Source: an uncultured Granulosicoccaceae bacterium | Lineage (GTDB): Bacteria > Pseudomonadota > Gammaproteobacteria > JABXHR01 | Reading direction: 5' to 3' | Length of the DNA: 5,200 nucleotides | NCBI GenBank assembly: GCA_937921805.1 | Contig: CAKZUS010000154.1 | Span: forward strand, 1 to 5,200 | Shown here: piece by piece, positions 1 to 5,200 of the stretch | How the letters are laid out: each line of letters begins with the position of its first letter | Position numbering within the stretch: the stretch's first letter is position 1 | The notes under the pieces: generated by a model | Database searches by the model: none | What the model was told of the DNA's origin: nothing | The model's input: only the letters and a program-made list of their open reading frames with translations | Made by a program: the position numbers and the translations under genes

Positions 1-338
1 CCAAAGCCATTAAAGGCACCAAAACAGGCCACACCGAGAGTGAACAGCACAAAGCTTTGATGCCAAATCCCATACGCACACAGGGCGGCACCCAGCAGGC
101 CAATGGCGGTACCAATCCAAAAGCCTGTCTTGCGACCGTAGCGATTCATTAGCGCAGAGGCGGGCACGGTGGCGGCCATAGACGCCAGATGTTGCGCGGC
201 GGCGGGCACCGTAGCCAAGGCCAAGCTGGGCGCGAGCAACACGCCCACCAGGGCAGAGCTGGCGACCACGAGACTGTTGGTCGTGGTCATCAGGGCTTGG
301 CAGAAAGAGAGTAGCCAAATAGTGCGGGGAGAGCGCAT
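1..338 (-). CDS. MFS transporter, N-terminal part (cut by window edge)
   Basis: Inner-membrane secondary transporter of the Major Facilitator Superfamily; substrate not predictable. Translating the minus strand from the ATG at 338 gives 112 uninterrupted codons to the window edge. The protein starts MRSPRTIWLL, then has hydrophobic segments at about residues 6-19, 24-47, 74-90 and 96-110. The loop after the second segment reads ALMNRYGRKTGF (about 62-73), a good match to MFS motif A (G-x-L-x-D-R-x-G-R-K/R) with Asn in place of the usual Asp. The start is not strongly supported: no clear Shine-Dalgarno precedes it, and a GTG 30 nt upstream in frame is possible. It lies 59 nt downstream of yggX on the same strand and may be read from the same transcript. 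Family assignment is fairly sure; the C-terminal two thirds lie outside. Confidence 0.75.
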   Translation of the reverse strand, partial: MRSPRTIWLLSFCQALMTTTNSLVVASSALVGVLLAPSLALATVPAAAQHLASMAATVPASALMNRYGRKTGFWIGTAIGLLGAALCAYGIWHQSFVLFTLGVACFGAFNGF

Positions 339-372
339 TCTCGGATATCGATAGGAACAATTCCCCACGATA

Positions 373-395
373 CCACGCCGCGTTTTCGGCGCTGG
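373..395 (-). other. Intergenic hairpin between yggX and the MFS gene
   Basis: Inverted repeat CCA-CGCCG / CGGCG-C-TGG around a 6-nt loop (CGTTTT on the plus strand), with one bulged base. It sits 3 nt after the yggX stop codon on the minus strand. In the direction of transcription it is followed by TATCGTGGGG, not a T run, so it does not look like a classic intrinsic terminator. It could partly attenuate or stabilise the yggX 3' end. Seen by eye; no folding energy was computed. Confidence 0.3.
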
Positions 396-397
396 CT

Positions 398-670
398 TTA
401 GGCCTCTGGCGGTACAAAGGCGTCGGGAATATCCGAGCCTTCGCCAAAGAAGTATTTGTCCATCTCTTGTTCGAGAAACTCGCGCGACTTCGGATCAATG
501 GGAGTCAGGCGGTACTCGTTGATCAGCATCGTCTGATGCTGTAGCCAGCCCTGCCAGGCTTCGGCCGAAACCGAGGCGAGAATGCGTTGACCCAGCTCAC
601 CGGGGTAGGGCGCACGCGCAAGTCCGGGGGCCTCGCGACCGAGTTTGATGCAATGCACGGTGGTGCTCAT
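398..670 (-). CDS. yggX: Fe(2+)-trafficking / oxidative damage protection protein YggX
   Basis: Small cytosolic protein of the YggX family, 90 residues, matching the usual length of about 90. In Escherichia and Salmonella this family protects iron-sulfur enzymes against oxidative damage and is proposed to act in iron traffic. Visible hallmarks are the conserved Cys7 (MSTTVHC), YPGELGQRI (about 22-30), the Trp-containing AWQGWLQHQTMLINEYRL block (about 38-55) and LEQEMDKYFFGEG near the C-terminus. The ATG overlaps the mutY stop in an ATGA arrangement, and an AGGAGA ribosome binding site lies 7 nt upstream inside mutY. The mutY-yggX pair is conserved in many gammaproteobacteria and supports the call. 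Nothing is missing or odd. Confidence 0.96.
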   Translation of the reverse strand: MSTTVHCIKLGREAPGLARAPYPGELGQRILASVSAEAWQGWLQHQTMLINEYRLTPIDPKSREFLEQEMDKYFFGEGSDIPDAFVPPEA

Positions 671-1788
671 AGTGAAATCTCCTGTAATAAACGTTTAATG
701 GGGGCAGGCAGGCCCAGGCGCAAGGCATCGGCCGACGTGATCCAGCGTGCGGTGTCATCGTGCACGGCAGCGCCATGCCCCTCACTACGCGCGATATCCA
801 CCACGCAATAGTGAATAAAAAAATCAAAGTGCGTCAGCGCGTGCTCAATGCAGCCGCGCGCAACCATGCGCCCGTGGCGGGCGTCGATCCAGTCTTGGCG
901 CCGGGTCTCGTCGTCAAACTCAGGCGGGCACCACAGTCCTCCCCACACCCCGCTGGCTCCTCGGCGTTGCAGCCACACTTGGCCCTCACAGTGGGCGAGC
1001 ACAAAAAAGCCATGCCGCTGGCGACGCTCAATCTGGGTTTTGGGTTTCTTGGCGGGAAGCTGCGCAGCTATACCTTGCTGGTGAGCGCGGCAGAGGCTCT
1101 GCACAGGACACAAAAAACACTGTGGCTGGCGCGCGCGGCACAGCGTCGCCCCCAAGTCCATAATGGCCTGGGTGTAGTGCGCAGCGCGGACCGCAGGGGT
1201 GTGGTGATCCGCAATGCGCCACAGTCTCTGCTCGACGTGGCGCTGCCCTGGCCATTGCGTGATGGCATACACGCGGCTCAGCACCCGCTTGACGTTGGCG
1301 TCGAGAATCGCCTCGCGCGCGCCGTGGGCTTGCGCCAAGATAGCCGCCGCCGTAGAGCGCCCGATGCCAGGGAGCGATTCGAGCTGCTCTCGCTCGGTCG
1401 GCAGCTCACCGCCATACTCGCGCATGACCTGCTGCGCGGCCGCGTGGAGGTTGCGCCCACGTGCGTAGTACCCCAGCCCGCTCCACAGCGCCAACACATC
1501 GTCTTGCGGCGCTTTAGCCAGTTCGGCGAGACTCGCAAAGCGGGCCATAAAGCGATCAAAATACCCGATCACCGTCGCCACTTGGGTCTGCTGCAGCATA
1601 ATCTCGCTCACCCAGACCCGATAGGGCGTGGGGTCGCGCTGCCAAGGCAGGCTCTTGCGCCCGTGTTGGTCGTACCAGTCGAGCAAAGGCTGCGAGAAGG
1701 CAGCACTGGCGAGTAGCCTGTCGTCCTCTGTCTCTACAGCGGCACGATGTCCTGCCTTCGGCTCCGCTTTAGGTCCCGCTTTAGGCAA
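667..1788 (-). CDS. mutY: A/G-specific adenine DNA glycosylase MutY
   Basis: Base-excision repair enzyme that removes adenine mispaired with 8-oxoguanine or guanine, preventing G:C to T:A transversions. From the TTG at 1788 the protein has 373 residues. It shows the catalytic Glu62 in SEIMLQQTQV, the helix-hairpin-helix LPGIGRSTAAAI (139-150), catalytic Asp163 in LDANVKRV, and a [4Fe-4S] ligand set Cys217-X6-Cys224-X2-Cys227-X5-Cys233. The C-terminal NUDIX-like 8-oxoG recognition domain follows, with SGVWGGLWCPPEF (279-291) and a THF loop near 319-321. Relative to E. coli MutY the catalytic residues are shifted by 25, which equals an N-terminal extension holding three PKAG/E repeats. TTG is chosen because no in-frame ATG exists before the conserved domain. 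The start overlaps the moaC end by 8 nt, so translation is probably coupled. Confidence 0.96.
   Translation of the reverse strand: MPKAGPKAEPKAGHRAAVETEDDRLLASAAFSQPLLDWYDQHGRKSLPWQRDPTPYRVWVSEIMLQQTQVATVIGYFDRFMARFASLAELAKAPQDDVLALWSGLGYYARGRNLHAAAQQVMREYGGELPTEREQLESLPGIGRSTAAAILAQAHGAREAILDANVKRVLSRVYAITQWPGQRHVEQRLWRIADHHTPAVRAAHYTQAIMDLGATLCRARQPQCFLCPVQSLCRAHQQGIAAQLPAKKPKTQIERRQRHGFFVLAHCEGQVWLQRRGASGVWGGLWCPPEFDDETRRQDWIDARHGRMVARGCIEHALTHFDFFIHYCVVDIARSEGHGAAVHDDTARWITSADALRLGLPAPIKRLLQEISL
678..683 (-). promoter_or_regulatory. Ribosome binding site of yggX inside mutY
   Basis: Minus-strand AGGAGA, 7 nt before the yggX ATG and inside the last codons of mutY. It shows that yggX has its own strong initiation signal in addition to possible coupling through the ATGA overlap. 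Confidence 0.7.
1750..1785 (-). repeat. Three 12-nt tandem repeats encoding PKAG-PKAE-PKAG at the MutY N-terminus
   Basis: On the minus strand the units are CCTAAAGCGGGA, CCTAAAGCGGAG and CCGAAGGCAGGA. The first two differ at two positions; the third is more diverged. They encode residues 2-13 of MutY from the TTG start, and the moaC TAA stop lies inside the first unit in another frame. This looks like a local duplication that lengthened the MutY N-terminus. Confidence 0.75.
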
Positions 1789-2257
1789 GATAGGTTCCCG
1801 ACTTGCCGCCGTGTTTCTCCAGCAAGCGCACGCCGTCGATAATCATGCCTTTGTCGATAGCTTTGCACATGTCATAAATCGTCAGCGTGGCGATCTGCAC
1901 CGCAGTGAGCGCTTCCATCTCTACGCCAGTTTTCCCATCCGTCTCGGCGCGCACCACGCAGCGAACGCGCGGCGCGGGGATGTGTTCAATCGTGAACTCC
2001 ACGCTCACATGCGTCAGCGGCAAGGGATGGCACAGCGGAATGAGATCACTGGTGCGCTTGGCCCCCATAATGGCCGCTAGGCGTGCCACGCCCAGCACGT
2101 CGCCCTTTTTGTGGCTGCCCTGCTCGACGCGCGCCAGCGTGGCGGCATCCATGCGCACATAGCCTTCGGCCACCGCTATGCGGTGCGTCACGGCCTTGTC
2201 TTGTATATCGACCATATGCGCCTGGCCTTTTTGATCAAAATGGCTGAGCTCGCTCAT
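1781..2257 (-). CDS. moaC: Cyclic pyranopterin monophosphate synthase MoaC
   Basis: Cytosolic enzyme of molybdenum cofactor synthesis; it converts the MoaA product (3',8-cyclo-7,8-dihydro-GTP) to cyclic pyranopterin monophosphate. From the ATG at 2257 it has 158 residues, close to the 161 of E. coli MoaC. Conserved blocks are AHMVD (13-17), HKKGDV (49-54, with Lys51), DLIPLCHPL (71-79, with His77), KTGVEMEALTA (109-119, with Glu113 and Glu115), YDMCKA (128-133, with Asp129 and Lys132) and the C-terminal GGKSG. An in-frame TTG two codons upstream is rejected because TAGGGGT is spaced 8 nt from the ATG. It heads the minus-strand run, is divergent from moaD-moaE, and its 3' end overlaps mutY. 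All active-site residues I can place are present. Confidence 0.97.
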   Translation of the reverse strand: MSELSHFDQKGQAHMVDIQDKAVTHRIAVAEGYVRMDAATLARVEQGSHKKGDVLGVARLAAIMGAKRTSDLIPLCHPLPLTHVSVEFTIEHIPAPRVRCVVRAETDGKTGVEMEALTAVQIATLTIYDMCKAIDKGMIIDGVRLLEKHGGKSGTYLA

Positions 2258-2324
2258 TGACAAACACCCCTACTCGAAGAGAACTACACGGTACTATACG
2301 GGGCTACATAGGGGTTGCTAGATC
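2258..2324. promoter_or_regulatory. Divergent moaC / moaDE control region
   Basis: This 67-nt gap must hold the start signals for both directions. TAGGGGT occurs in mirror orientation at 2266-2272 (minus) and 2309-2315 (plus), 8 and 9 nt from the moaC and moaD ATGs; these are the likely ribosome binding sites. The centre is AT-richer, and GTACTATAC (2291-2299) contains TACTAT on plus and TATAGT on minus, so it could serve as a -10 element in either direction. A plus-strand TTGACA lies at 2257-2262 but has no good -10 at 16-18 nt. I see no molybdenum-cofactor riboswitch; the gap is too short for one. The promoter positions are inference. Confidence 0.4.
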
Positions 2325-2564
2325 ATGCTCAAAATTCATTTTTTTGCCAGTTTGCGCGAACGCACCGGCCACGCGACACTGACCGACACCGGTCCACTTC
2401 CGTGCAGCGCAGCGGTGTTATGGGAACGCCTGCAGACACAATTCGATGCCCCCATCGCCCAAGACGCAGTCATGGTGGCGGTCAATCAACACTACACCGA
2501 CTGGCAGCACGCGCTGCAAGACGGCGATGAAGTGGCGTTTTTCCCCCCTGTGACGGGCGGCTGA
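2325..2564 (+). CDS. moaD: Molybdopterin synthase small subunit MoaD (sulfur carrier)
   Basis: Ubiquitin-like sulfur carrier of 79 residues (E. coli MoaD has 81). Its C-terminal glycine is adenylated by MoeB-type enzymes and thiocarboxylated, then supplies sulfur to cyclic pyranopterin monophosphate inside the MoaE active site. The sequence shows the N-terminal beta strand MLKIHFFASLRERTG, the central VNQHYTDW strand, and the hallmark tail DGDEVAFFPPVTGG ending in Gly78-Gly79. The ATG has a good upstream TAGGGGT. The stop codon shares one base with the moaE start (TGATG), so the two subunits are almost certainly co-translated. No irregularity seen. Confidence 0.96.
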   Translation: MLKIHFFASLRERTGHATLTDTGPLPCSAAVLWERLQTQFDAPIAQDAVMVAVNQHYTDWQHALQDGDEVAFFPPVTGG

Positions 2565-2992
2565 TGGTCACTCTACACGAGCAAGATTTTGACCCTTGGG
2601 CGTTAATCCAAGCCCACCAGAACACGCTGCGCGGCTATGGAGCGATGGCGAGCTTTGTGGGCAGCATGCGAGACTTCAACGAGGGCGACACCGTGACGGC
2701 TATGCACCTAGAGCACTATCCCGGCATGACCCAGGCGCAGCTTGAGGAGATTGTGCAAGACGGCATGCAGCGCTGGTCACTACTCGGGTGTCGCGTGGCG
2801 CATCGCGTAGGGGATATCACGCCAGAGCAGCCCATTGTCCTGACAGCTTGCTGGTCGGCGCACCGCAAAGAGGCGTTTGAGGCCTGTCGATACTTGATGG
2901 AAGCCCTCAAGTCACGGGCGCCCTTTTGGAAGCGCGAGCAGCTTATCGACGGCACCCAGCGCTGGGTAGAGAAAAACACCCCCGGATATTAG
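2564..2992 (+). CDS. moaE: Molybdopterin synthase catalytic subunit MoaE
   Basis: Large subunit of the MoaD2-MoaE2 molybdopterin synthase, which inserts two sulfurs into cyclic pyranopterin monophosphate to give molybdopterin. It has 142 residues against 150 in E. coli; the difference is mostly a shorter C-terminal tail. Conserved parts are GAMASFVGSMRDFNEGD (26-42), LEHYPGMT (49-56), the HRVGD strand (80-84), SAHR (98-101), and LKSRAPFWKRE (115-125), which contains the expected active-site Lys116 and Lys123. It ends RWVEKNTPGY. The ATG lies in the TGATG junction with moaD; no separate strong ribosome binding site is visible, consistent with translational coupling. A weak 5-bp inverted repeat spans the stop codon, but no clear terminator follows. 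Confidence 0.97.
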   Translation: MVTLHEQDFDPWALIQAHQNTLRGYGAMASFVGSMRDFNEGDTVTAMHLEHYPGMTQAQLEEIVQDGMQRWSLLGCRVAHRVGDITPEQPIVLTACWSAHRKEAFEACRYLMEALKSRAPFWKREQLIDGTQRWVEKNTPGY

Positions 2993-3071
2993 CTTATCCT
3001 CACATTTTGGCGCAATGAACCGCTAATCCCTATTGATCACCCTCGATCGATACGGTTTGGATGGATTTGGT

Positions 3072-3614
3072 TTGGCGACACCTGTGACGTTTTCCACGCT
3101 CTCCAGTGGTTTTTCATTGATAGAACTGATGGTGGTCATGACCGTATTGGCCGCGATGCTGGCCGTGGCAGCGCCGCCACTCACGCAGTTTCTCGCCCAA
3201 GCGGAGACGCGCCAATTCTCTCGCCACCTCCTTGAAGACATCGCCACCGCCCGCCAATACGCGCAGCAACGCGCACGCGAGATGCGGGTTTGCGCCGCCA
3301 ACACGGACTTCAGCGACTGCACGACAAACCCAGTGGGACCTTGGACGCGAGGCTGGCTCGTGGTCGATAGCGACACTCGGCAGGTGCTGCGCCGACGCCA
3401 ACTCCCCGAGGGCGCCCTCAGCGTTCGCTTTGGGCCAAGCAGCAATCTTATAGGGCCGTTGCGCCTGCTCAGTGATGGGCGCTTTGTTGATGCATTCGGC
3501 GCAGACCTCGCCATCGAAGGGGTAGTCTGCAATGCCCGCACGGGCAGTGGGCAAAAGATTCAGCTCCACTATGGCGGGCGAGTGCACACGGATGAAGACG
3601 CGTGGCCTTGTTAG
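3072..3614 (+). CDS. fimT: GspH/FimT-type type IV pilus minor pseudopilin
   Basis: Minor pilin-like protein; the family helps prime pilus assembly and some FimT proteins bind DNA during transformation. The prepilin peptidase site is SSG|FSLIELMVV, with Glu at mature +5, followed by a hydrophobic helix. Counting from TTG 3072 (180 residues), cleavage falls after Gly13. The globular part has CAANTDFSDC (Cys74, Cys83) followed by WTRGWLVVDSD, typical of GspH/FimT, then Cys153, GGRVH near 168-172 and a terminal Cys180. The start is uncertain. TTG 3033 gives a 26-residue leader, unusually long; TTG 3072 has GGATGGAT upstream and a 13-residue leader; GTG 3084 gives 9 residues but no clear ribosome binding site. 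It occupies the first slot of the pilV-pilW-pilX cluster, where FimU is found in Pseudomonas, so FimU is an alternative name. Confidence 0.85.
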   Translation: MATPVTFSTLSSGFSLIELMVVMTVLAAMLAVAAPPLTQFLAQAETRQFSRHLLEDIATARQYAQQRAREMRVCAANTDFSDCTTNPVGPWTRGWLVVDSDTRQVLRRRQLPEGALSVRFGPSSNLIGPLRLLSDGRFVDAFGADLAIEGVVCNARTGSGQKIQLHYGGRVHTDEDAWPC

Positions 3615-4105
3615 GGGCGCGCGGGTTTACCCTTGTAGAGCTCATGGTGGCTATGGCGCTGTTGGGCCTGGCTATGTCGGGGCTGTGGCGCCTGCACAGC
3701 GAGGCGACCTTGATGGGCGGCGATGCGCTGATTCGCGAGCGGGTACAGCACCTGGCGGCAGATTTTGCCGAGATGTATTGGTACTCCGGCGCGGCCTTGG
3801 CGCCAGCTCGCTCACGGGGCCTGAGCACCACCACACACTGCCACGTCAACTCTGGCAGCACGCTGGAGCAGTCCCGCTGCAGCGCTGGGGATTTGGCGCA
3901 AGACGACTACCGATATTGGTACCAGCGCCTGGAGCAACAGATCGGTCTGCACGCTGGGGCCTCGCGCGATTTGCTCGTGCGCGTCGTCACCCACAATAGT
4001 GGCAGCGAGGCCGCGCCACACCACGCCCGTGGCGAGCTGAGCATCGAGTGGGAAGACACACGCAGTGGCGACAGGCGCACAGTGCGCTGGCAGTTGGGGC
4101 GCTAG
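3602..4105 (+). CDS. pilV: PilV-type minor pilin (type IV pilus modification protein)
   Basis: Minor pilin of the type IV pilus tip or priming complex, inserted in the inner membrane before assembly. From GTG 3602 it has 167 residues. The leader MALLGARG is cut before FTLVELMVAMALLGLAMSG, with Glu at +5 and a hydrophobic helix of about 20 residues. PilV-like features follow: HLAADFAEMYW (50-60), a cysteine pair Cys80 and Cys93, the block CSAGDLAQDDYRYWYQRLEQQI (93-114) and a C-terminal beta strand GELSIEWED. The GTG overlaps the fimT-like gene by 13 nt and is preceded by GGATGAAG; TTG 3608 is a possible alternative. Its stop abuts the pilW-like GTG. Mature-domain similarity is by pattern, so PilV is likely but less certain than the pilin class itself. 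Confidence 0.85.
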   Translation: MALLGARGFTLVELMVAMALLGLAMSGLWRLHSEATLMGGDALIRERVQHLAADFAEMYWYSGAALAPARSRGLSTTTHCHVNSGSTLEQSRCSAGDLAQDDYRYWYQRLEQQIGLHAGASRDLLVRVVTHNSGSEAAPHHARGELSIEWEDTRSGDRRTVRWQLGR

Positions 4106-5053
4106 GTGCTGCGCCAACGCAATAGGGGCTTTACCCTGCTGGAGCTGATGATTACGATGTCTTTGGGCGCGTTTGTCTTCAGCACCGCGCTGTATCTCTA
4201 CGCCATGAGCAGCGCCAAGTTCACCCGCGACCAGCAGCGCACCGACTTACTGTCGCGCCAACGCAGCGCCCTGGCGCCGCTGCTCTACGATGTGCGCATG
4301 GCGGGGCATTTTGGCCCGGCCCTAGACGGTCAGCGCATCAGCCTGCCCAACTTGGATAATCACGCCCCCGATTTTGATTGCCGCGAGGGCTACTTTGTGG
4401 ACTTCACCACACCGGTGCACGCCACAGACGGCGATTCGCTCGCCTGCATCGACGCCTATGATGCCCACCTCCCTGGCACCGATGTGCTCACCCTGCGCTA
4501 TGCGCTAGGCCCCATCGCCGATAGCGCGCTGCGCGACGGCGAGGCGTATTTGCGCGCTTGGCCTGGCGGCGGCGAGGTGTTCTTTGGCGCGCAGCCACCT
4601 AGGCTCGCAGGGGAGAATTTTCGGCTGGTGCAGCACAGCTACTTTCTGTCGCCCTATCTGCTGGACCCCCACACCCCACTGCCGACGCTCAAACGACTGC
4701 GCTTGTATCGCGAGCAAGGACGCATGCGCTACCGTGTAGACATCATGGCCGAAGGAGTTGATCAGCTACAGCTCCAACTGGGGCTACGCGACTGCGGCGG
4801 CGCGTCTTTGTGCGAGGGCGCGCCCATCACGCATTTTGTCACGGCCAGCCACGCCGACGCCTACGACAGCGCAATGCAGCAAGTCAGCCATATCGGCGCC
4901 CTGCGACTGGGGCTGGTGTGGCGCAGTGTCGAGCCCACCGCGCCTCGCGAGATATCCCGACAATTTGATCTACCCGGCCAAAGCGTGCACTACAACGATA
5001 GGTATGCGCGCAATATGCTAGTGCGCACCGTGGCGATACGCAATGGAGTCTAG
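4106..5053 (+). CDS. pilW: PilW-type minor pilin (type IV pilus assembly)
   Basis: Large minor pilin, 315 residues from GTG 4106, in the usual PilW size range. The leader MLRQRNRG precedes FTLLELMITMSLGAFVFSTALYLY with Glu at +5. PilW-like signatures follow: LAPLLYDVRMAGHFG (56-70), DVLTLRYALG (126-135), SYFLSPYLL then LKRLRLYRE (178-203), MAEGVDQLQLQLGLRD (214-229) and the terminal VRTVAIRNGV. Four cysteines (92, 114, 230, 236) could form two disulfides in the periplasm; the Cys usually seen just after the RMAG-x-x-G block is absent. The GTG follows the pilV-like stop with no gap, and GGGG lies 6 nt upstream, inside pilV. The 3' end overlaps the next gene by 11 nt. Call is firm for the family. 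Confidence 0.9.
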   Translation: MLRQRNRGFTLLELMITMSLGAFVFSTALYLYAMSSAKFTRDQQRTDLLSRQRSALAPLLYDVRMAGHFGPALDGQRISLPNLDNHAPDFDCREGYFVDFTTPVHATDGDSLACIDAYDAHLPGTDVLTLRYALGPIADSALRDGEAYLRAWPGGGEVFFGAQPPRLAGENFRLVQHSYFLSPYLLDPHTPLPTLKRLRLYREQGRMRYRVDIMAEGVDQLQLQLGLRDCGGASLCEGAPITHFVTASHADAYDSAMQQVSHIGALRLGLVWRSVEPTAPREISRQFDLPGQSVHYNDRYARNMLVRTVAIRNGV

Positions 5054-5200
5054 AGCCCACCAGCGCGGCATGATGATGGTGATGGCGATGATTATCGTCG
5101 CCGCCTTGGCCGCGCTCACTACGGCCTTGATGTCCCACCTGGGTAGCGAGCGCATCAACGCACGCTTATCTGCCCAGGCACAGCAACAACACGTGGCCAA
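5043..5200 (+). CDS. pilX: PilX-type minor pilin, N-terminal part (cut by window edge)
   Basis: 52 complete codons are visible, from ATG 5043. The leader MESRAHQRG is followed directly by a long hydrophobic helix, MMMVMAMIIVAALAALTTAL, then a polar Gln-rich stretch (SERINARLSAQAQQQHVA). The QRG junction looks like a prepilin peptidase site, but mature +5 is Met, not Glu. Lack of Glu5 is common to PilX and GspK proteins, and the slot right after pilW is where pilX normally sits. The gene overlaps pilW by 11 nt and has no strong ribosome binding site, so it is probably translated by coupling; ATG 5070 would remove the leader and is unlikely. GspK-like is the alternative. pilY1 and pilE would be expected downstream, outside the window. 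Confidence 0.72.
   Translation, partial: MESRAHQRGMMMVMAMIIVAALAALTTALMSHLGSERINARLSAQAQQQHVA
5070..5093 (+). repeat. Imperfect ATG trinucleotide tract in the PilX-type gene
   Basis: Codons read ATG ATG ATG GTG ATG GCG ATG ATT, encoding MMMVMAMI at the start of the mature pilin helix. It is a degenerate triplet tract, in frame, so length change would add or remove residues without a frameshift. Confidence 0.6.

Noticed and set aside
10..498. Minus-strand open frame of 162 codons across the yggX 3' end and the MFS start
   Set aside because: Low-complexity, motif-free translation. The neighbouring frame encodes hydrophobic segments and MFS motif A, and yggX ends inside it.
760..1716. Long plus-strand open frame (318 codons) opposite mutY
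   Set aside because: It lies wholly antisense to a MutY with every catalytic and iron-sulfur residue intact. Its protein is Arg/Ala/Pro-rich with no recognisable motif, as expected from GC-rich antisense frames.
1628..2080. Plus-strand frame opposite moaC and the mutY start
   Set aside because: Antisense to conserved moaC; no family signature and no ribosome binding site.
2258..2263. Upstream TTG start for moaC
   Set aside because: ATG 2257 is better spaced from TAGGGGT and matches the family N-terminus.
2984..2999. GGATA / TATCC inverted repeat at the moaE stop as a terminator
   Set aside because: Only five AT-containing base pairs and no following T run, so it is too weak to call.
3008..3024. 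Sigma-54 promoter before the pilin cluster
   Set aside because: TGGCGC is present, but the TTGC half is absent at the required spacing.
1..5200. CRISPR array, insertion sequence, tRNA or rRNA
   Set aside because: No regularly spaced repeats, terminal inverted repeats, transposase motifs or RNA gene signatures were seen on either strand.

Overview
The window reads as chromosomal housekeeping DNA from a GC-rich gammaproteobacterium or close relative. The evidence is the mutY-yggX pair with an ATGA overlap, Escherichia-like MoaC, MoaD and MoaE proteins, and a PilV/PilW/PilX-type minor pilin cluster. I cannot name the genus. Non-ATG starts are frequent: mutY, fimT-like, pilV-like and pilW-like all seem to start at TTG or GTG.

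Layout. Positions 1-2257 are a compact minus-strand run, read right to left: moaC, mutY (8-nt overlap with moaC), yggX (4-nt overlap with mutY), then after a 59-nt gap the N-terminal part of a Major Facilitator transporter that leaves the window at position 1. Positions 2258-2324 are a short divergent control region. Positions 2325-2992 on the plus strand hold moaD and moaE, which share one base. After a 40-79 nt gap, depending on the start chosen, a minor pilin cluster runs to the right edge: a GspH/FimT-type pseudopilin, a PilV-type, a PilW-type and the first 52 codons of a PilX-type protein. These pilin genes overlap or abut, which suggests one co-translated transcript.

How the genes work together. 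MoaC makes cyclic pyranopterin monophosphate, and MoaD/MoaE form molybdopterin synthase, so the divergent pair supplies two consecutive steps of molybdenum cofactor synthesis. moaA and moaB are not in the window. MutY removes A mispaired with 8-oxoguanine and carries an iron-sulfur cluster; YggX is linked to iron handling and oxidative protection, so that pair fits an oxidative-damage theme. The minor pilins would form the priming or tip complex of a type IV pilus (adhesion, twitching, possibly DNA uptake).

I found no RNA gene, mobile element, CRISPR array or convincing new system. The better second-look points are a GRVH (not GRxR) motif in the FimT-type protein, a three-unit PKAG/E repeat at the start of MutY that grows out of the moaC stop, and the methionine-rich N-terminus of the PilX-type protein. 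There is no gene-free stretch over 300 bases.
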